The notes beneath the pieces were generated by a model. The model was not told the DNA's origin. It saw only the letters and a program-made list of their open reading frames with translations, and made no database searches. A stretch of 64,000 bases of DNA from Aquimarina spinulae (lineage in GTDB: Bacteria; Bacteroidota; Bacteroidia; Flavobacteriales; Flavobacteriaceae): assembly GCF_943373825.1 (NCBI RefSeq), contig NZ_CALSBP010000002.1, positions 2,159,501-2,223,500 of the forward strand. The letters run 5' to 3'. Position 1 is the stretch's first letter; every line of letters starts with the position of its first letter. This document shows positions 8,453-17,856 of this stretch, piece by piece. The position numbers and the translations under genes were made by a program.

Positions 8453-10726
8453 ATGGAATCTCCTAAGAATACCGGATCAAAAAACAGTAAAACAAAAACG
8501 GATAACGATTATGCTATAGAATTTGAATCTGCAATGAAAAACTGGGGAGAATATTATTCAGACTGGGCAGGATGCAAAAATATTTATGTTGGTGAAGATC
8601 GAGAGGTAAAAGGTAATACCATCTATCCCGAAAGTGGTGATTGGGTTGTAAATGACATAAGAGGTAAAAGTGGCACTTATGGTATTGATCATGAATCTTC
8701 TAGAATCTATAAAGTAAAACTAAAAAACCCAGAACACTACCCCAAAGTAGATTACAAACAACAAGCATTAAAACTAAAAGTCGATGCGGTAGCACTTATG
8801 GAGCGGTACCATTGGTTCTCAATGCTTTTTAGAGACTGGGCACATCAAACAGAAGTAACTCCTTATGGCATATGGGATACCGCCGATGATATCGACAAAG
8901 ACTATGAAAATGAAAAAACCGAATTTGTAAACGACCCTCATTTAGCTTTATACTGGTTGTTACATTTTGGGTTTTCTTTGGATAATAGATATGAGGAAGT
9001 AAAAAACATTGTGCTTACTAACCAATTAGAAGAACAACTAGAATATTTTAAAATGACTCTTGGTTTTTTTAATACAACCGATGCTTTTTATGATCTGCAG
9101 ATACATGATGAATATTCTTATTGTGATGAGGAGGATAGTTTTGAAAACCTATTCTTAAGAAGACGTGCGCACTTAGTGTTTAATACTCAATCTTATGAAT
9201 TTAGAGGGAAAGAAGATAATTTACAACAATGGTGGTTATCTATAATTATATATCCCCAGGCAGAAAAAAACATGATCAAACGCATGCGATGGCTAAAAAA
9301 CAACTTAAAGAAACATAATAAATGGATCGAGTTTGATGAAATAATCAAAACGGCTAAAATAGAAGAAATCAGTTTACTATCTTATATATTGGCATGTAAT
9401 CCCAATACAAAAGACAAAACAAAACATGCAAATCGTTTTTTAGAAGAACTCCTCGACGGAAAGAAAATCTGGAAAGAAAACATACGACGTAAATTCGTAC
9501 AAATCATGATTTGGGATTTAAAAGATCTTTTTACAGAAAAAGATACTCTTAAAAAGGCGGTCAATTTTTACTTCAAAGGAAATACTGCCTCCAAAGAATA
9601 TGCAGATTTATTAACTGTAATGGGAGAACCTACTCCAGATTCTAATACCGTTCAAAAGATTTTAGGAAAACTCGCCGACATTTTTAAAGATTATGATGAT
9701 TTTGAAACGACCACAGCCGAAAAAGAAAGTTTATATAAAAAAACAGATGCTGTATTCTCTTCTCTAGAAGAAAAACTACTATATCAGGTTATAGAAAACA
9801 TTAATGAATATGAACTATCAAAACGAGCCTTTTATTTCTTGTATCTAAATGACCTTCCTGATAAGCAACAAACTATTACACAACTGTTTTCTAACTTAGG
9901 ATTATATCATCATAATATTCCTGAAATTTTCACAAAAGAATTTCCTCACTTAATCAAAGATGAGAACGATCCTAATATCGAAATAGTAAAATCATGGTTT
10001 ATACTACCCGAAAGTAAATTTGAAAGCAAGTATAATGCACAAAAAGCTCCTGGAGTTGCCTGTATGTTTTTCCTGAATGTTTTATACTTACCTGATATTT
10101 TTAATTTCGTTGTCAATACATTATTACTTGATGAAGACACTCTTCAAAAAATACCATACCTATCAGAAGCTATTTTTACACAATTACTTTCTGAAGAATA
10201 TGATACTAAAATAAACCCTACTAATAGGTTTAATAAAGAGCAAATTGAAACCATGCTCGAAAATACCTTTACGTTTTTAGAAAAAAACCATTCCAAAATT
10301 CCCGGAGGTAGTACAGAAGCTATCCGTACCGTTTACCATTGTGAGAATCCACTAGCAAAAAACTGGATTAAAGAACATTACAAAAGTATAGATATTGAAA
10401 AACGTTTTGGAAATATGTCTATTGACATGGATGATCTTACCGAAGAAATAAATGATGCTTTAGAAAGTGCTCTGGAATTTATAAGAGATGCAGAACAAAA
10501 TGTTTATTTAGAATATAAAGACGAAAAATCAGCAAAATTTTGGAAAATAAAATATTACCAGGAAATTTTCACAGTAACTTATGGTAAAATAGGCACAAAA
10601 GGACAATCAAAAACAAAAGAATTTAAGGATATAAACACAGCACATAAAGAAGGAAAAAAACTTGTTGAACAAAAAATAAAAAAAGGATATATATCGACCA
10701 CCGAAAAATATTTTTATCAGAAATAA
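8453..10726 (+). CDS. Large cytoplasmic protein with C-terminal WGR domain
   Basis: The last 75 or so residues (about 680-757) form a WGR domain: YLEYKDEKSAKFWKIKYY, then FTVTYGKIGTKGQSKTKEF and a Lys-rich end. WGR domains occur in PARPs and bacterial DNA-related proteins and bind nucleic acid in known cases. The preceding 680 residues are helix-rich without a recognised catalytic motif and may form HEAT-like repeats. There is no signal peptide or membrane segment. The gene stands alone, with about 250 bp upstream and 135 bp downstream. Function is unknown; a DNA-associated role is inferred from the WGR domain only. Confidence 0.82.
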   Translation: MESPKNTGSKNSKTKTDNDYAIEFESAMKNWGEYYSDWAGCKNIYVGEDREVKGNTIYPESGDWVVNDIRGKSGTYGIDHESSRIYKVKLKNPEHYPKVDYKQQALKLKVDAVALMERYHWFSMLFRDWAHQTEVTPYGIWDTADDIDKDYENEKTEFVNDPHLALYWLLHFGFSLDNRYEEVKNIVLTNQLEEQLEYFKMTLGFFNTTDAFYDLQIHDEYSYCDEEDSFENLFLRRRAHLVFNTQSYEFRGKEDNLQQWWLSIIIYPQAEKNMIKRMRWLKNNLKKHNKWIEFDEIIKTAKIEEISLLSYILACNPNTKDKTKHANRFLEELLDGKKIWKENIRRKFVQIMIWDLKDLFTEKDTLKKAVNFYFKGNTASKEYADLLTVMGEPTPDSNTVQKILGKLADIFKDYDDFETTTAEKESLYKKTDAVFSSLEEKLLYQVIENINEYELSKRAFYFLYLNDLPDKQQTITQLFSNLGLYHHNIPEIFTKEFPHLIKDENDPNIEIVKSWFILPESKFESKYNAQKAPGVACMFFLNVLYLPDIFNFVVNTLLLDEDTLQKIPYLSEAIFTQLLSEEYDTKINPTNRFNKEQIETMLENTFTFLEKNHSKIPGGSTEAIRTVYHCENPLAKNWIKEHYKSIDIEKRFGNMSIDMDDLTEEINDALESALEFIRDAEQNVYLEYKDEKSAKFWKIKYYQEIFTVTYGKIGTKGQSKTKEFKDINTAHKEGKKLVEQKIKKGYISTTEKYFYQK

Positions 10727-10861
10727 AACAAAAAAAATATGATTTTAAAGCTAACAGTCAGGAATTTAAATAATAACTTTACAAGAGGGGGAATTATACA
10801 CTTTACACATTACAGACTTATAGCATTATTTTAAGGGGTTTTCGATAGAAAATTTAAATAC

Positions 10862-12169
10862 ATGAAAAAATCATTTACTATAATTATACTATTACTAGGA
10901 TGTATAACCGCTATTGGTCAGGAAAATAAAATTTACACCTCATTACAAGAGGCATTAATCAATAAAGACCAGACATACAGACTAGATCTTAGCCACACTA
11001 AACTCACAAAACTATCTGATTCTATAGCGCAACTAAAACATTTACAATACCTTAATCTGGAAGGAAATGAAATAAGTAAATTACCAGAATCTATTGGAAA
11101 TCTAAAAAAATTAAGAACACTTAATGTAAAAAAGAATAAACTCGTTGAGCTACCAGGATCTTTTGGTGATTTGCAAAGCATAGAGGTTTTGTTTTTGTCT
11201 GAAAATCAAATTATTACACTACCAGAATCTATCGGGAATTTAAAAAAACTAGGATGGCTATTTTTAAAAGATAATCAAATCAAGATGTTACCCGAGTCCT
11301 TTGGTAGCCTTACCAGTTTAAAAAAATTAGATTTGAGACAGAATCAACTCGTTGAGTTATCTAATACTTTTAGTAACCTTACCAGCTTACAAGAACTTCT
11401 TATACAAGGAAATCGACTTTCAGAATTGCCTCTAACATTTGGAAATCTAAACAATATAGAAGCACTAAACCTATCAAACAATCAAATTGATGAATTGCCT
11501 GAATCTTTTGGAAATCTAAATAGTTTAGAGTGGTTGATTTGTAAAGAAAATAAGTTAGATCGTATTCCTGAAACTTTCGGAAACCTTTCAAAATTAAAAC
11601 TTCTGTACTTAAATGCTAATAAAATAAGTGAGCTGCCAAAATCCTTTCAGAATCTTACCAATTTAAAAGACCTCAACCTATCTGGCAACAGGCTTTCTAA
11701 AGCAGAAAAAGAAACAAGCAAACAATTATTACCTAATTGTGAAATTAATTTCGAAAACAGTTACTACTCTTTGCAGAAGGCCTTAGAAAACAAAAAAAAT
11801 GTTGACATCCTATATCTTTCAGATAGCGAATTAACAGAACTACCAGAATCAATAGGAGAGCTTAAAAATTTGCAAAAGCTATATCTCATAAGCAATCAAC
11901 TTAAGAAATTACCAAAATCCTTTGAGAAACTTAAAAAATTAGAAACTCTTTCTTTATCCTATAATAGCATTACAAGTTTACCCGAATCACTAAACAAGCT
12001 TAAAAATTTAAAACAACTCTATTTAGATAGCAACAAACTCTCTTCTTTACCTGAATCTATTAAAGGCTTAAAAAAATTAAAAATCATCCATCTATCTGGT
12101 AACAATTTGTCTGATTTAGAAAAAGAAAAAATCAAAAAACTACTTCCTGATTGTTCGATTTCTTTTTAA
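10862..12169 (+). CDS. Secreted leucine-rich repeat protein with duplicated LRR module
   Basis: A signal peptide (residues 1-20) is followed by leucine-rich repeats of about 23 residues with the pattern LPESIGNLKKL..L.L..N.I. The protein consists of two homologous modules. Each starts with a SLQ-ALxNK segment (residues about 28 and 300) and ends with a conserved cap, LSGNRLSKAEKETSKQLLPN near residue 275 and LSGNNLSDLEKEKIKKLLPD at the C-terminus. The second module is shorter. LRR surfaces bind proteins, so an envelope or extracellular binding role is likely. There is no sorting tail, so it may stay in the periplasm. Confidence 0.88.
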   Translation: MKKSFTIIILLLGCITAIGQENKIYTSLQEALINKDQTYRLDLSHTKLTKLSDSIAQLKHLQYLNLEGNEISKLPESIGNLKKLRTLNVKKNKLVELPGSFGDLQSIEVLFLSENQIITLPESIGNLKKLGWLFLKDNQIKMLPESFGSLTSLKKLDLRQNQLVELSNTFSNLTSLQELLIQGNRLSELPLTFGNLNNIEALNLSNNQIDELPESFGNLNSLEWLICKENKLDRIPETFGNLSKLKLLYLNANKISELPKSFQNLTNLKDLNLSGNRLSKAEKETSKQLLPNCEINFENSYYSLQKALENKKNVDILYLSDSELTELPESIGELKNLQKLYLISNQLKKLPKSFEKLKKLETLSLSYNSITSLPESLNKLKNLKQLYLDSNKLSSLPESIKGLKKLKIIHLSGNNLSDLEKEKIKKLLPDCSISF

Positions 12170-12220
12170 AATAAACAGTATTTTAGAGATTTAATCGATA
12201 AAACAAACTAAGTATATATT

Positions 12221-12784
12221 ATGCAAAAACACAGATGTGGGTGGTGTATTGGGGACCCATTATACGAAGCCTATCATGACACTGAGTGGGGAGTACCATT
12301 ACACGACGAACAACTTTTATTCGAATTTTTAATTCTTGAAACTTTTCAGGCGGGTTTGAGTTGGATTACCATTTTACGAAAACGAGAAAATTTTAGGGTT
12401 GCTTTTGATAATTTTGATTATAAAATCGTTGCTAAATATAACGATATGAAGAAAGAAGAATTATTACAAAATGCTGGAATCATTCGCAATAAACTAAAAG
12501 TAAATTCTGCAATATCCAATGCTCAGAATTTTATTAAAATACAAGAAGAGTTTGGTAGTTTTAATACATATATCTGGAGTTTTGTAGATGGGAAACAAGT
12601 TCAGAACAGTTGGCCTCATTATAAAGATTGCCCTGCGACTACAGAAACTTCTGACATCGTAAGTAAAGATTTAAAAAAGCGAGGGTTCAAGTTTGTGGGT
12701 TCTACTGTGATTTATGCTTTTATGCAGGCTATTGGTATGGTAAACGATCACGAAGTAGGCTGTTTTAGATACAAAGAAGTTTAA
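12221..12784 (+). CDS. tag: DNA-3-methyladenine glycosylase I
   Basis: Tag removes 3-methyladenine from alkylated DNA, starting base excision repair. The 187-residue protein starts with the zinc-binding and base-pocket region RCGWCIGDPLYEAYHDTEWG, followed by LFEFLILETFQAGLSWITIL and the C-terminal KFVGSTVIYAFMQAIGMVND, then the second zinc-ligand pair H and C in NDHEVGCF. Length and motifs match the family. It lies 36 bp before the ACT-domain gene on the same strand. Confidence 0.96.
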   Translation: MQKHRCGWCIGDPLYEAYHDTEWGVPLHDEQLLFEFLILETFQAGLSWITILRKRENFRVAFDNFDYKIVAKYNDMKKEELLQNAGIIRNKLKVNSAISNAQNFIKIQEEFGSFNTYIWSFVDGKQVQNSWPHYKDCPATTETSDIVSKDLKKRGFKFVGSTVIYAFMQAIGMVNDHEVGCFRYKEV

Positions 12785-12819
12785 CATATCACACACAAAA
12801 TCATAAAAAATATCAAAAG

Positions 12820-13224
12820 ATGAGTGGAGAAACTAATTTAGCTACTTTAATCAGAAACATGTCTCCTGTATTACAAACTGGTGAGTTTGTTTTTTCTACA
12901 GTAAAAAATACAGATCATATCCCCAGAGAAGATAGTATTGGTGAATTTAAAGAACCCGAAGGAGTAACTATTATAATTGATCGTAAAAAGGCAGAACATC
13001 TTAATCTCTCTTATGAATATATTGCCTCATGGATAACTTTAAAAATTCATTCTTCACTGGATGCAGTTGGTCTTACAGCTATTTTTTCGACAGAATTAGC
13101 AAAACATAAAATTAGTTGTAATGTAATTGCCGGCTATTATCATGATCATATTTTCGTTGACAAAAAAGATGAAAATAAAGCAATTACTGTTCTAAAGAAA
13201 CTATCTGAAAATTATAAAGGATAG
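12820..13224 (+). CDS. ACT-domain protein
   Basis: The 134-residue protein is mostly a pair of ACT-like halves. The first part includes YTFST-like features (GEFVFSTVKN near residue 27) and GVTIIIDRKKAEHLNLSY. The second includes HSSLDAVGLTAIFSTELAKHKISCNVIAGYYHDHIFVD, a typical ACT regulatory fold. Stand-alone ACT proteins of this type bind small ligands such as amino acids, but the ligand is not predictable here. It ends 1 bp before the convergent upp gene. Confidence 0.82.
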   Translation: MSGETNLATLIRNMSPVLQTGEFVFSTVKNTDHIPREDSIGEFKEPEGVTIIIDRKKAEHLNLSYEYIASWITLKIHSSLDAVGLTAIFSTELAKHKISCNVIAGYYHDHIFVDKKDENKAITVLKKLSENYKG

Positions 13225-13225
13225 C

Positions 13226-13879
13226 TTACAATTTTACTCCAAAAGATAAATCTCCGGCATCACCGAGGCCAGGAATAATGTAACTCTTATCATTTAATTT
13301 TTCATCGACTGCGGCAATCCAGAGATGAGTATTTTCAGGAAAAACATTTTTAATATATGATATTCCTTGCTCTGAGCCTATTACAGAAACAATATGTACT
13401 TGTTCGGGCATACCATGTCTTTTCATTACAGTAAATGTATTCTCGAGGGTTTTTCCTGTTGCCAACATTGGGTCTGCCAAAATCAAGGTTTTATCTTTCA
13501 AAGAAGGTGAAGCCAGGTATTTTACAACAATTTCAAAATCATCATCAGTATTTTGATGATCCCTATACGCCGAAATAAATCCGTTTTCTGCAGCATCAAA
13601 ATAATTTAATAACCCTTGATGCAATGGCAACCCGGCTCTAAGAATAGAACACAATACGATTGCATTCTTAGGCACAGAAATTTCTTTGGTTCCCAAAGGG
13701 GTTTGAACTGTTCTAGTTTCATAATCCAACGCTGTACTTAGTTCGTAACTTAAGATTTCGCCTATTCGTTCGATATTTTTCCTAAAACGCATTGCATCTT
13801 TCTGTATAGTAACATCTCTTAATTCTAAAACAAATTGATTTAAAATTGAATTTTTTAATCCTAAATTATGAATAACCAT
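13226..13879 (-). CDS. upp: Uracil phosphoribosyltransferase
   Basis: Upp converts uracil and PRPP to UMP in pyrimidine salvage. The 217-residue protein has the PRPP-binding loop in the form LILADPMLATGKTL near residue 133, the ILRAGLPLHQGLL motif near residue 82, and the C-terminal uracil-binding region YIIPGLGDAGDLSFG. The length is normal and there is no signal peptide. It faces the ACT-domain gene tail to tail with only 1 bp between stop codons. Confidence 0.95.
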   Translation of the reverse strand: MVIHNLGLKNSILNQFVLELRDVTIQKDAMRFRKNIERIGEILSYELSTALDYETRTVQTPLGTKEISVPKNAIVLCSILRAGLPLHQGLLNYFDAAENGFISAYRDHQNTDDDFEIVVKYLASPSLKDKTLILADPMLATGKTLENTFTVMKRHGMPEQVHIVSVIGSEQGISYIKNVFPENTHLWIAAVDEKLNDKSYIIPGLGDAGDLSFGVKL

Positions 13880-13969
13880 TGATACTGCATTTTAAGAAGT
13901 TATTAAAACTATTATTTCCAGTTACTTTTTGAAATCAATTAAAGATTAGAATAGATTCCTAATCATATA

Positions 13970-14608
13970 TTACTTCAAATATTTTATAAACGCGGCCCTG
14001 GTAATTTCTCTGGCGCCCAGGCTTGCCAAATGATCGGTATACACCTGGCAATCGATCAATTGTATCTCTTTTTTTATTAACCACTCTACCAAGGTAATAA
14101 AACCATATTTAGACGCATTACTTACTTTAGAGAACATGCTCTCACCACAAAATACTTTTTTATCTTCCAACAAAATCCCGTACAAACCTCCTACCAAAGC
14201 AGATTGTTCCCAAACCTCGACAGAAATAGCATGTCCTTGCTCATGAAGTTTTTTATATGCCTTTTGCATATCGTTTGTAATCCAGGTACCTTCTTGTTCT
14301 GGACGTTTGATTGTTGCACAGTGTTGTACAACACTGTCAAAAGCCTTATTAAATGTTACTTCAAACTTATTTTTTCTGATAAGTTGGCGCATACTTTTAC
14401 TTACCCTAAGTTCTGGCGTAAAAAGTACCATTCTTGGATCTGGGCTATACCATAGGATCGGTTGTTTCTCATCATACCAGGGAAAAATCCCGTTATGATA
14501 TGCCTCCAATAATCTATCAACAGAAAGATCTCCTCCTATAGCCAAAAGGCCATTAGCATCAGCAAGAGTAACCGGTGGAAATTGTATTGAGTCTGTTAAA
14601 ATGTACAA
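13970..14608 (-). CDS. aat: Leucyl/phenylalanyl-tRNA--protein transferase
   Basis: Aat adds Leu or Phe from aminoacyl-tRNA to N-terminal Arg or Lys of proteins, marking them for ClpS/ClpAP degradation by the N-end rule. The 212-residue protein has the conserved FPWYDEKQPILWYSPDPRMVL near residue 43, the TWITNDMQKAYKKLHEQGHA motif, EVWEQSALVGGLYGI and GESMFSKVSNASK. Size is normal for the family. It lies between upp and the DUF3127 gene on the same strand but is separated from the latter by a terminator. Confidence 0.95.
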   Translation of the reverse strand: MYILTDSIQFPPVTLADANGLLAIGGDLSVDRLLEAYHNGIFPWYDEKQPILWYSPDPRMVLFTPELRVSKSMRQLIRKNKFEVTFNKAFDSVVQHCATIKRPEQEGTWITNDMQKAYKKLHEQGHAISVEVWEQSALVGGLYGILLEDKKVFCGESMFSKVSNASKYGFITLVEWLIKKEIQLIDCQVYTDHLASLGAREITRAAFIKYLK

Positions 14609-14764
14609 AATATACTTATAAACCTTTATACAACGTTAAATATCAATCAGTTGTTTGAATTGACCAAAAAAATCGCAATATTTGTTAGGACCTTTTAAGA
14701 TAAATTTTGTTCATCATTGCTTTTTTGAGTTTTATTAAAAGGTTAACCTAAAACCACAATAATG

Positions 14765-14796
14765 AAAAGTCCGATATTATCTTATATCGGACTTTT
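14765..14796 (-). terminator. Terminator downstream of the DUF3127 gene
   Basis: A perfect 13-bp stem, AAAAGTCCGATAT (14765-14777) and ATATCGGACTTTT (14784-14796), follows the DUF3127 stop by about 34 bp on the minus strand. T-rich flanks exist on both strands. Confidence 0.85.
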
Positions 14797-14829
14797 TTCT
14801 TTTTATTAAATAGTGTGCTTAAAACCTAT

Positions 14830-15207
14830 TTAGAACGGTAAATCATCATGTTCTTCTTCAGAAAAATCTTTTGCAGGCTCAAAGGCATCTACTGGTGGAG
14901 TTGGAGGAGCAGAAGCATTCTGAGCTGCAGGTTGCAAACTCTCAATTCTCCATCCCTGGATAGAATTAAAATACTTAGTTTCTCCTTGTGGATTTACCCA
15001 CTCACGACCACGTAAATTAATACTTATTTTTACATCCTGACCAACTTGAAAAGGGTTTAATAAGTCACATTTATCCTGAACAAACTCTACCATGATATGT
15101 TGTGGGTATTGCTCTTCAGTAGTAACTACAATTTCTCTCTTTCTAAAACCATTGCTTCCAAAGGTTTGAGTCTCACCGATCATCTTTACTTTACCTTGTA
15201 CTTCCAT
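14830..15207 (-). CDS. DUF3127 protein with SSB-like C-terminal tip
   Basis: The 125-residue protein has an N-terminal beta-rich domain (residues 1-100; MEVQGKVKMIGETQTFGSNG, QVGQDVKISINLRGREW), which I recognise as DUF3127, an OB-fold-like family of Bacteroidota. A Pro/Ala-rich linker and an acidic tail EEEHDDLPF follow. The tail is the same type as the C-terminal tip of single-stranded DNA-binding proteins; the ssb gene at 45078 also ends in DDLPF. This suggests that it binds nucleic acid or recruits SSB partners. It lies 12 bp downstream of the flavin reductase gene and is probably cotranscribed. Confidence 0.88.
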   Translation of the reverse strand: MEVQGKVKMIGETQTFGSNGFRKREIVVTTEEQYPQHIMVEFVQDKCDLLNPFQVGQDVKISINLRGREWVNPQGETKYFNSIQGWRIESLQPAAQNASAPPTPPVDAFEPAKDFSEEEHDDLPF

Positions 15208-15219
15208 CTTATTGAATTA

Positions 15220-16092
15220 TTATTTTGCTGCTAAAATGTTCCATGCTGTATCTATATCATCCTGATCAAGATACTGCTTTGCAAATTTATGAATTTCTAT
15301 TAGGTTAGCCTCCTGAATTTTACCCTTAATATCATTATGGTTATTAACAAATTCTAAAGCTTCAGTTTTTGTTGGGATTCCTTCTACATTTCCTAGCTTA
15401 CCTAAATCGTTTCCTGTAAAAATAGTACTGCTTCTTATTTCTTCTGGCAATGCATCTACACCAATCCCTATAGAGCTTAATGGTTTAGGCACTTCAAACA
15501 TTCCCATGTTGGCTCTACTGTACCAATTACCCCCCATACGAGCAACCTGATCTATCTTATGCTGATCTATTCTATTATTTTCGTCCATCACATTCTCATT
15601 AATATGCATAAGAACGACCTCACAGATAATAAGATTACCCGCTCCTCCTTCGGTACCCATAGGAACTACCTGATTAACCTTACATTCAAACTGTACCGGA
15701 GATTCTCCTACACGATATGCTTTAACTTTTTCTGAAGGAACCATGGTAAGCCCAGATTTTACAAATTCGTTAACCCCTTCTGGATACTCTGTACTTGATA
15801 ATGACATCTGCTGTACAATATCATAATTCACAATATTAATGACTACTTCTTTGGTAGATTCTGCATTTTCTAATGTATGTTTAGTTGTATTATCTCTTAC
15901 TCTTCTCGCCGGAGAAAAAATAAGAATCGGTGGATTTGCACTAAATACATTAAAAAAACTAAACGGAGATAAATTAGCATTGCCATTTACATCCATCGTA
16001 CTAGCAAAAGCTATAGGTCTGGGACCGATTGCTCCAAGAATTAAACCATGTAATTTTCCTGTAGTAACCTCTGACGGATCGATTGTAATCAT
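15220..16092 (-). CDS. Flavin reductase family protein
   Basis: The protein (290 residues from the ATG at 16092) has the FMN-binding split-barrel pattern: GPRPIAFASTMDVNGNANLSPFSFFN near residue 25, NPPILIFSP, and TKEVVINIVN. Members reduce or bind flavin and are found in many oxidoreductase systems; the physiological partner is unknown. The start at 16092 (MITIDPSEV) is preferred because the upstream ATG at 16113 adds seven residues not typical of the family. The DUF3127 gene follows 12 bp downstream. Confidence 0.88.
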   Translation of the reverse strand: MITIDPSEVTTGKLHGLILGAIGPRPIAFASTMDVNGNANLSPFSFFNVFSANPPILIFSPARRVRDNTTKHTLENAESTKEVVINIVNYDIVQQMSLSSTEYPEGVNEFVKSGLTMVPSEKVKAYRVGESPVQFECKVNQVVPMGTEGGAGNLIICEVVLMHINENVMDENNRIDQHKIDQVARMGGNWYSRANMGMFEVPKPLSSIGIGVDALPEEIRSSTIFTGNDLGKLGNVEGIPTKTEALEFVNNHNDIKGKIQEANLIEIHKFAKQYLDQDDIDTAWNILAAK

Positions 16093-16227
16093 AATTTGTT
16101 TTATATTGAGCAAATATAACCAAAGTTTGGTTTTAGAATCATTAAAAAAACAGGTTTTAGAATCTGTTTTATAAACAATAAAATCGTTTTAAAACGTTTA
16201 TATTTAGGATTTAGTTAACTAGTCTGT

Positions 16228-17415
16228 ATGAATTTTTCTGATGAGCGTAATTTTTCGAGCTATTTTATTATTATAGCTGTTTTAGTAATAACTGGCCTCG
16301 TTTTATGGAATACATCGTTATTTATGCAACGTCTTAAGGATGACGAACGAACTAAAGTTGAAATATGGGTGCAATCCCAGAAAGCATTAGACAGCGAACA
16401 ATCCGATGATTATCTTGAGTTATCTATTGTAATAGGAGCAACAAATAATTCTATACCTATCATCATTACAGATTCTAAAGGTGATTTTATTAGAGATTCT
16501 TTAGGAAAACCTGACCCAAGTTATTTTAAAAATTTATCTAAAAGTGAAGTAACAGATGAAGATAAGCTTAAGTCATATTTAAAAACGTTAAAATCTGAAA
16601 ACGACCCGATAGAACTCGATCTTAAAGATACCGTTCAATATATTTATTATGGAAATTCGGATATTTTAAATAAACTGAAATATTACCCAATGACCATTGC
16701 CATCATTATATTTTTGCTAATTGGAGTAATTTATTTCTTTTTTACTACCTCTAAAGCTAGTGAACAAAATAAACTATGGGCAGGTATGGCTAAAGAGACT
16801 GCCCATCAAATCGGCACACCATTATCCTCATTGGTAGGTTGGAACGAAATCCTTAAAACCGAAAATGTAAATCCAGAATATATCGTAGAAATAGAAAAGG
16901 ATATTGAGCGACTAAAGATAATTACAGAACGTTTTTCTAAAATTGGTTCTATTCCCAATCTCGAAGATGTTGATATTGTAGAAGAAACCCGAAATGCTTA
17001 TACATATCTTCAATCCAGAAGCTCTAAACTCATTAATTTTTCGCTTAATTTACCCGATAAACCTATTCAAGTATCATTAAACTCCCAATTATATAGCTGG
17101 ACAATCGAAAATCTCGTAAAAAATGCTATTGATGCGATGCGAGGAAAAGGAGATCTTGAAATTGACCTTATAGATGATGCAAAGCGGGTATTTATACGAA
17201 TTAAAGATACTGGTAAAGGTATTCCTAAAAGTAAATTCACCAAAATTTTTGAACCTGGATATACATCTAAGAGCAGAGGATGGGGTCTGGGTCTATCCCT
17301 ATCAAAAAGAATTATAGAAGAATACCACTTAGGAAAAATTAAAGTTCTTAAATCAGATATTGGTAAAGGCACTACTTTTCAAATCACACTTCGCAAGTCT
17401 GGAGTTACTTCTTAA
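16228..17415 (+). CDS. Membrane sensor histidine kinase
   Basis: The 395-residue kinase has an N-terminal membrane segment (about 11-31), an extracytoplasmic sensor of about 120 residues, a second membrane segment (about 153-172), then a phosphoacceptor motif KETAHQIGTPLSSL with His193. The HATPase domain follows, with the N box ENLVKNAIDAM, G1 box KDTGKGIP and G2 box RGWGLGLSLSKRII. It lacks an obvious HAMP domain. No response regulator gene is adjacent, so its partner must be elsewhere. The gene lies upstream of a small zinc-ribbon gene. Confidence 0.92.
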   Translation: MNFSDERNFSSYFIIIAVLVITGLVLWNTSLFMQRLKDDERTKVEIWVQSQKALDSEQSDDYLELSIVIGATNNSIPIIITDSKGDFIRDSLGKPDPSYFKNLSKSEVTDEDKLKSYLKTLKSENDPIELDLKDTVQYIYYGNSDILNKLKYYPMTIAIIIFLLIGVIYFFFTTSKASEQNKLWAGMAKETAHQIGTPLSSLVGWNEILKTENVNPEYIVEIEKDIERLKIITERFSKIGSIPNLEDVDIVEETRNAYTYLQSRSSKLINFSLNLPDKPIQVSLNSQLYSWTIENLVKNAIDAMRGKGDLEIDLIDDAKRVFIRIKDTGKGIPKSKFTKIFEPGYTSKSRGWGLGLSLSKRIIEEYHLGKIKVLKSDIGKGTTFQITLRKSGVTS

Positions 17416-17496
17416 TCTTAAATTTTCTTAAAAAGGTATAACAATATTTTTTTCACAACGTTATAGAATACCTATTAAACGCCAAATCTAAACAAA

Positions 17497-17856
17497 GTGA
17501 AAACTGAGTATATTATTTTAAAGGAAACAACTCTTAACAATAATTGTCCAGAATGCTACTCTACTGATGGCATGGTACTTTCTTTCAAACAGCAAAGACT
17601 AAAATCAAAATTTCTGGTAAAAACCAAAAGCAATGTTGTCGAAAGTATTAACTGTAACAAATGTGAAAATCAAATTTTTCCAGGACAGTGGACCACAGAT
17701 ATAGAGAGAGTATATGATTACCATAAAAAAACAATCACTCGTCAATCTGGATCATTACGTTTTACCAAATTGTTTTATATTCTAACACTTCTTGCAATAG
17801 CTATAGCAGCTTTTCTGTATATCTATCTTTACAGACCTGATCTTTTAGGAATCTAA
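17497..17856 (+). CDS. Small Cys4 (zinc-ribbon-like) protein with C-terminal membrane segment
   Basis: The 119-residue protein starts at a GTG. It has two CxxC pairs (Cys17/Cys20 and Cys53/Cys56), which probably bind one zinc, and a single hydrophobic segment near the C-terminus (about residues 92-111). It would thus be a tail-anchored cytoplasmic zinc-ribbon protein. No family is recognised. It ends 4 bp inside the convergent thioesterase gene. Confidence 0.7.
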   Translation: MKTEYIILKETTLNNNCPECYSTDGMVLSFKQQRLKSKFLVKTKSNVVESINCNKCENQIFPGQWTTDIERVYDYHKKTITRQSGSLRFTKLFYILTLLAIAIAAFLYIYLYRPDLLGI

